DNA of 7,236 bases, from NCBI GenBank assembly GCA_025058005.1, contig JANXDN010000018.1:1-7236 (forward strand), read 5' to 3'. Shown in pieces: positions 5,003-7,236 of this stretch. A model generated the notes under the pieces. It was not told the origin of the DNA. It saw only the letters and a list, made by a program, of their open reading frames with translations, and did no database searches. Source of the stretch: Candidatus Aenigmatarchaeota archaeon (lineage in GTDB: Archaea > Aenigmatarchaeota > Aenigmatarchaeia > CG10238-14). The position numbers and the translations under genes were made by a program. Within the stretch, counting starts at the first letter, position 1; each line of letters opens with the position of its first letter.

Positions 5003-5800
5003 ATGCAATTCAAACAAATATCTCTGGTAGTTAGCTATATTATTTCAACAGCAATAGTTATTGTCTTGTTTGTCGGTGGGTTTGTTTTTAGTGCCTTTTT
5101 TCTATTTCTAATGATTAGTGTAATATTTTTTGGCACCTTCAAAGTGAAATTACTTGATATCTTTATTTTCTCTATGACGATAGCTGTATTTTTAACTCAC
5201 CATTTCACAAGAAAAAGATTTCCAGAAAGATTTAGTTCGTTTAAAGAAAGCAATTTGAAAAACAAAATCTGTAAAGAAATTATATTTTTTGGCTGCTCTG
5301 CCGGTTTTATAACAAGCACATTAATCTTCATAAAGAAAATATTGGCGTTGAATTTTAACACTGAAATTTTTAATACCTTGGAATTTTTCTATGATGGATT
5401 TATGGATAGTATTATGGTTTGGATATTCTATCCTGTATTCGTGGTAAGTTTTTATATCATTCTAGCTATACTATCGTTGATACTCATATTTAAAATTCTA
5501 AATAGAAGAGATACGAAACAAATTGCACAACATTCAACATCTGACTCTAAAAAAAATTTTATACTCATAGGTGTTTTAGGCATCATATATCTTATTGCAA
5601 TTGTAGTTGCAACAGATATTACATTGGATTTTATTTTTAACAAATTGGAAGGTGGGTCAAGAATTCTAAGAGAAATCCCAAAGTATTTTATTGGCTTGCC
5701 TGCTATAGGTTTCTTTAAAATTTTGTTTTATGGTGAAGCTTCTATGCGTATACTTACAAAAGAGGAAATAAAAAAAGATTCAAAATTAACTAAAACCTAA
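5003..5800 (+). CDS. Unrecognised multi-pass membrane protein
   Basis: I do not recognise this 265-residue protein. From MQFKQISLVV it shows about six hydrophobic segments: roughly 6-28, 29-46, 49-68, 93-114, 138-166 and 185-211, with a weaker one near 228-244. A basic stretch (RKRFPERFSSFKESNLKNK, 70-88) follows the third segment. A polar loop (NRRDTKQIAQHSTSDSKKN, 167-185) separates the fifth and sixth. The tail from 246 is charged (ILTKEEIKKDSKLTKT). No signal-peptide cleavage site, catalytic motif or nucleotide-binding motif was seen. Upstream in-frame starts from 4916 overlap rpp30 and the promoter, so the 5003 ATG is preferred; it has no SD and is probably leaderless. It is divergent from rpp30 and convergent with rpl15e, two genes often adjacent elsewhere, so it looks like an insertion into the superoperon. 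It could be a lineage-specific transporter or anchor; no function is assigned. Confidence 0.75.
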   Translation: MQFKQISLVVSYIISTAIVIVLFVGGFVFSAFFLFLMISVIFFGTFKVKLLDIFIFSMTIAVFLTHHFTRKRFPERFSSFKESNLKNKICKEIIFFGCSAGFITSTLIFIKKILALNFNTEIFNTLEFFYDGFMDSIMVWIFYPVFVVSFYIILAILSLILIFKILNRRDTKQIAQHSTSDSKKNFILIGVLGIIYLIAIVVATDITLDFIFNKLEGGSRILREIPKYFIGLPAIGFFKILFYGEASMRILTKEEIKKDSKLTKT

Positions 5801-5817
5801 AAACAATATATTTCAAC

Positions 5818-5824
5818 AAAAAAA
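5818..5824 (-). terminator. Possible T7 terminator of rpl15e
   Basis: Within the 61-base convergent gap the minus strand has a run of seven T residues, about 38 bases past the rpl15e stop, with no clear hairpin. U-runs of this kind commonly end archaeal transcripts. No equally good run was seen for the plus-strand membrane-protein gene. Confidence 0.4.
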
Positions 5825-5861
5825 TATGGAAAGCATGATCTAATTTTGGCAATGATTAAAC

Positions 5862-6383
5862 TTACTTTAGTCCTCTAGCTCTTTTACCAGAAGCGGTTAA
5901 ACCTCTAAACACCCTTCTTCTATGTTGCGGTTCACAAACCCACTTTATCTTTGGATCATTCTTTATTGCTGGATGATGTTTATCAACTAGAATAATTTCA
6001 TACCAAACATACTTTCCGTCCTCACCAACCCAATAAGAATTCAGCACCTCAAGATTTGGATATTTTCTTGCAACTCTTTGCTCAGCAATAGCTTGTAATG
6101 ATAATTTTGGTGTAAACCTCTTCACACCTGCCTTGGACGGCTTTCTTCCACCTCTTGTATAATCAGGTCTGTCTCTCCCTCCTTTTAAAATTCTTGCTCT
6201 TATTATCACAAATCCTTGTTTAGCTTTGTAGCCCAACTCTCTCGCTCTATCTGGCTTTAACGGTTTGTCCACTCTAACAAATCTTGGCTGCCTTCTCCAC
6301 TCTATTAACCTTTGGCGCACTAACTCTTTCATTAACTTTTTATCCCTTCGTGTTTGTTTCAAAAAATGATAAAAACTCTTCAT
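5862..6383 (-). CDS. rpl15e: Large-subunit ribosomal protein L15e (eL15)
   Basis: L15e binds 23S rRNA in the 50S subunit. From the ATG at 6383 ([15 protein letters not shown]) it has 173 residues, somewhat short for the archaeal family (about 185-195). Hallmarks are [19 protein letters not shown] (23-41), [20 protein letters not shown] (45-64), [18 protein letters not shown] (86-103), [20 protein letters not shown] (105-124), and [20 protein letters not shown] (151-170) at the C-terminus. An in-frame ATG at 6491 would add 36 hydrophobic residues ([16 protein letters not shown]...), but these overlap the divergent alkyltransferase gene and match nothing in L15e, so they are rejected. Only a weak GTGG lies 5 bases before the ATG. 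In other archaea L15e heads the same superoperon as rpp30; here a membrane-protein gene in opposite orientation separates them. Confidence 0.96.
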   Translation of the reverse strand: MKSFYHFLKQTRRDKKLMKELVRQRLIEWRRQPRFVRVDKPLKPDRARELGYKAKQGFVIIRARILKGGRDRPDYTRGGRKPSKAGVKRFTPKLSLQAIAEQRVARKYPNLEVLNSYWVGEDGKYVWYEIILVDKHHPAIKNDPKIKWVCEPQHRRRVFRGLTASGKRARGLK

Positions 6384-6441
6384 AGCAACCACAAAAACTA
6401 TAAAGTTTAATTGAAAGGAAGATTTAAATATTTTGGTAAAG
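6384..6441. promoter_or_regulatory. Divergent promoter region (rpl15e / alkyltransferase)
   Basis: Fifty-eight bases separate the two starts. A plus-strand TATA-like CTATAAAG (6398-6405) would give a start near 6428 and a leader of about 14 bases for the alkyltransferase. A self-complementary-looking TTTAAATATTTT (6423-6434) can serve on the minus strand as AAAATATTTAAA, giving a start near 6402 and a leader of about 19 bases for rpl15e. As at 4966-5002, each box lies past the other, so the two transcripts would overlap at their 5' ends. The positions are observed; promoter use is inferred. Confidence 0.45.
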
Positions 6442-6741
6442 ATGAAGTTTAAGCAAGCTTGGGCTCTGATTAGAAAAATTCCAAAAGGCAAAGTAACAAC
6501 TTACAAGGAAATTGCGTCTGTTTTAGGGACAAAAGCGTACAGGTTTATCGGTAATGCATGTAACAAAAACCCATATAAAAATGTGCCGTGTCATAGAGTG
6601 ATAAAAAGCAATGGTCAAATAGGGGGTTTTGTTAGAGGTAAAAGAGAGAAGATAAAACTATTAAAAAGAGAGGGAGTAGAAATAGTTAAAGAAAAAGTTG
6701 ATTTGAAAAAGTACTTATACAAGTTTGATGGAAAAAATTAA
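6442..6741 (+). CDS. ogt: Single-domain methylated-DNA--protein cysteine methyltransferase
   Basis: This is a suicide repair protein that transfers the alkyl group from O6-alkylguanine in DNA to its own cysteine. The 99-residue protein is just the C-terminal DNA-binding/catalytic domain. [11 protein letters not shown] (19-29) begins the helix-turn-helix, with Tyr21 at the conserved Tyr position. [13 protein letters not shown] (32-44) includes Arg34, which aligns with the arginine finger, and Asn43. [20 protein letters not shown] (47-66) carries the nucleophile Cys50 in [17 protein letters not shown] ends the domain. The N-terminal domain of full-length Ogt/MGMT (about 150-180 residues) is absent. 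Because Cys is present rather than Trp, it is not a classical alkyltransferase-like (ATL) protein and should be active. A TTG at 6433 is an alternative start; the ATG at 6442 is preferred, although only a weak GGT precedes it. Confidence 0.9.
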   Translation: MKFKQAWALIRKIPKGKVTTYKEIASVLGTKAYRFIGNACNKNPYKNVPCHRVIKSNGQIGGFVRGKREKIKLLKREGVEIVKEKVDLKKYLYKFDGKN

Positions 6742-6793
6742 AACATTTATCTGCGTCTTGTTGAAACATATTTTCTAACCCATAGGAACAAAA

Positions 6794-6834
6794 ACTTAAA
6801 TACATCAAAAATCGATATTTATCTTATTAGGTGA
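6794..6834 (+). promoter_or_regulatory. Promoter and SD of the coiled-coil membrane protein gene
   Basis: ACTTAAATAC (6794-6803) resembles a TATA box, preceded by an A-rich element (AACAAAAA) that could act as BRE. A start about 25 bases downstream would lie near 6825, just before AGGTGA (6829-6834). That SD ends 6 bases before the ATG at 6841, the same GTGA-6-ATG spacing as rrp41, rrp42 and rpl39e. The rest of the 99-base gap (6742-6840) shows no RNA gene or repeat. Confidence 0.55.
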
Positions 6835-6840
6835 AAAATA

Positions 6841-7236
6841 ATGAACCCTTGGGTAAAAATATTAATAGGATTGGTGCTTTTAGGACTACCTCTAGCCTTA
6901 TATGCATATGATTTAATGACACCGGGACCAGTGATTGAGTTTAAACTAGTAGGAAGAACAATTCAACTCTCACCTCTTAGGTCTCTTTTAACAGTATTAG
7001 AAGGCACGATACCACCATTTATAGCACTAATAGGTCTTTTCATTGTTTGGTTGGAACTTGACGAACTAAGAATAGAAAGAGAGCTAAAGATGGAAGAGGA
7101 AAAAGAAGAGGAAGAGGAAATAGAGAAAGGGAAGAAAAAAGAAGAAGAAGAAGAAACAGAAAAAGATGCGGTGTACAAAGAACAACTTGAAAGAATAATG
7201 AAAGAAAATGAAGAGCTAAGGGAGCGTTTAGAGAAA
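6841..7236 (+). CDS. Unrecognised membrane protein with acidic coiled coil (partial)
   Basis: The frame opens at an ATG with a strong SD and stays open for 132 codons to the window edge, so the C-terminus is missing. I do not recognise the family. A first membrane helix (about 5-22: VKILIGLVLLGLPLALYA) is followed by a 30-odd residue extracytoplasmic or loop segment (MTPGPVIEFKLVGRTIQLSP, 26-45), then a second helix (about 57-72: IPPFIALIGLFIVWLE). From about 73 the chain is highly charged and heptad-like: DELRIERELKMEEEKEEEEE, a Glu/Lys-rich stretch, then EQLERIMKENEELRERLEK. This predicts a long coiled coil on the cytoplasmic side, if both termini are inside. A membrane-anchored scaffold or tether is one guess. 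The gene is on the same strand as the alkyltransferase but has its own promoter. Confidence 0.8.
   Translation, partial: MNPWVKILIGLVLLGLPLALYAYDLMTPGPVIEFKLVGRTIQLSPLRSLLTVLEGTIPPFIALIGLFIVWLELDELRIERELKMEEEKEEEEEIEKGKKKEEEEETEKDAVYKEQLERIMKENEELRERLEK
7092..7166 (+). repeat. Polypurine low-complexity tract within the coiled-coil coding region
   Basis: These 75 bases contain only two pyrimidines (T at 7121, C at 7157) and several GAA/GAG runs, including five GAA units in a row at 7141-7155. They encode the Glu/Lys-rich part of the coiled coil. The composition follows from the amino acids, but perfect GAA runs are prone to replication slippage, so length variation between strains is plausible. 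Confidence 0.6.

Noticed and set aside
4966..5013. N-terminal extension of Rpp30 with a hydrophobic stretch resembling a signal sequence
   Set aside because: These bases are the divergent promoter; the family N-terminus begins at MYFDMHVHS, and a cytoplasmic RNase P protein would not carry a signal peptide.
5801..5861. Possible small RNA gene in the convergent gap
   Set aside because: Only 61 bases, AT-rich, no stable stem found by eye; the T7 run is better explained as the rpl15e terminator.
6384..6491. 36-residue hydrophobic extension of L15e
   Set aside because: It overlaps the divergent alkyltransferase gene, does not resemble L15e, and the ATG at 6383 gives a plausible family N-terminus.
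6742..6840. Possible structured RNA or riboswitch ahead of the coiled-coil gene
   Set aside because: No paired stems could be drawn, and the TATA box leaves a leader of only about 15 bases.
6963..7178. Minus-strand Ser/Phe-rich frame of 71 codons
   Set aside because: It is the antisense of the GAA/GAG polypurine tract; the serine repeats are an artefact of that composition.

Overview
This is an AT-rich archaeal window. The evidence is gene content found only in Archaea (exosome core Rrp4/Rrp41/Rrp42, SBDS, proteasome alpha, the RNase P proteins Pop5 and Rpp30, ribosomal proteins L15e and L39e, a GatE start), together with GGTGA-type Shine-Dalgarno (SD) sites and archaeal TATA-like boxes. The gene order resembles the exosome/proteasome/RNase P superoperon known from euryarchaeal lineages. 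Low GC, very tight packing and two unplaced membrane proteins would also fit a DPANN-type genome. The sequence alone does not settle the phylum.

Layout, left to right. Positions 1-46 (minus) are the first codons of a gatE-like gene that runs off the window. Positions 100-4965 (minus) hold eight genes transcribed right to left: rpp30, pop5, psmA, sbds, rrp4, rrp41, rrp42, rpl39e. They overlap or are separated by 0-51 bases. psmA has its own promoter and strong SD in the 51-base gap behind pop5, so there are probably two overlapping transcription units. At 4966-5002 a 37-base, nearly mirror-symmetric divergent promoter separates rpp30 from an unrecognised multi-pass membrane protein on the plus strand (5003-5800). 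A short convergent gap follows. Then come rpl15e (minus, 5862-6383), a second compact divergent promoter, a single-domain alkylguanine-DNA alkyltransferase gene (plus, 6442-6741), and an open-ended plus-strand gene from 6841 for a two-helix membrane protein with a Glu/Lys-rich coiled-coil tail.

How the genes fit together. Rrp4, Rrp41 and Rrp42 form the archaeal RNA exosome (cap plus hexameric ring). Pop5 and Rpp30 are partners in RNase P (tRNA 5' maturation). SBDS acts in large-subunit maturation, L39e and L15e are large-subunit proteins, and PsmA is the outer ring of the 20S proteasome. This is the conserved link between RNA processing, ribosome assembly and protein turnover. Local differences from the usual arrangement are that L39e, rather than L37Ae, follows rrp42, and that a divergent membrane-protein gene lies between rpl15e and rpp30.

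No tRNA, rRNA, CRISPR array, insertion sequence or integration site was seen. No stretch longer than 300 bases lacks a gene. I found no convincing wholly new system. The best leads are the two face-to-face divergent promoters, the unrecognised membrane proteins, the PHP-like residues kept in Rpp30, and the very regular SD spacing that re-sets several start codons.
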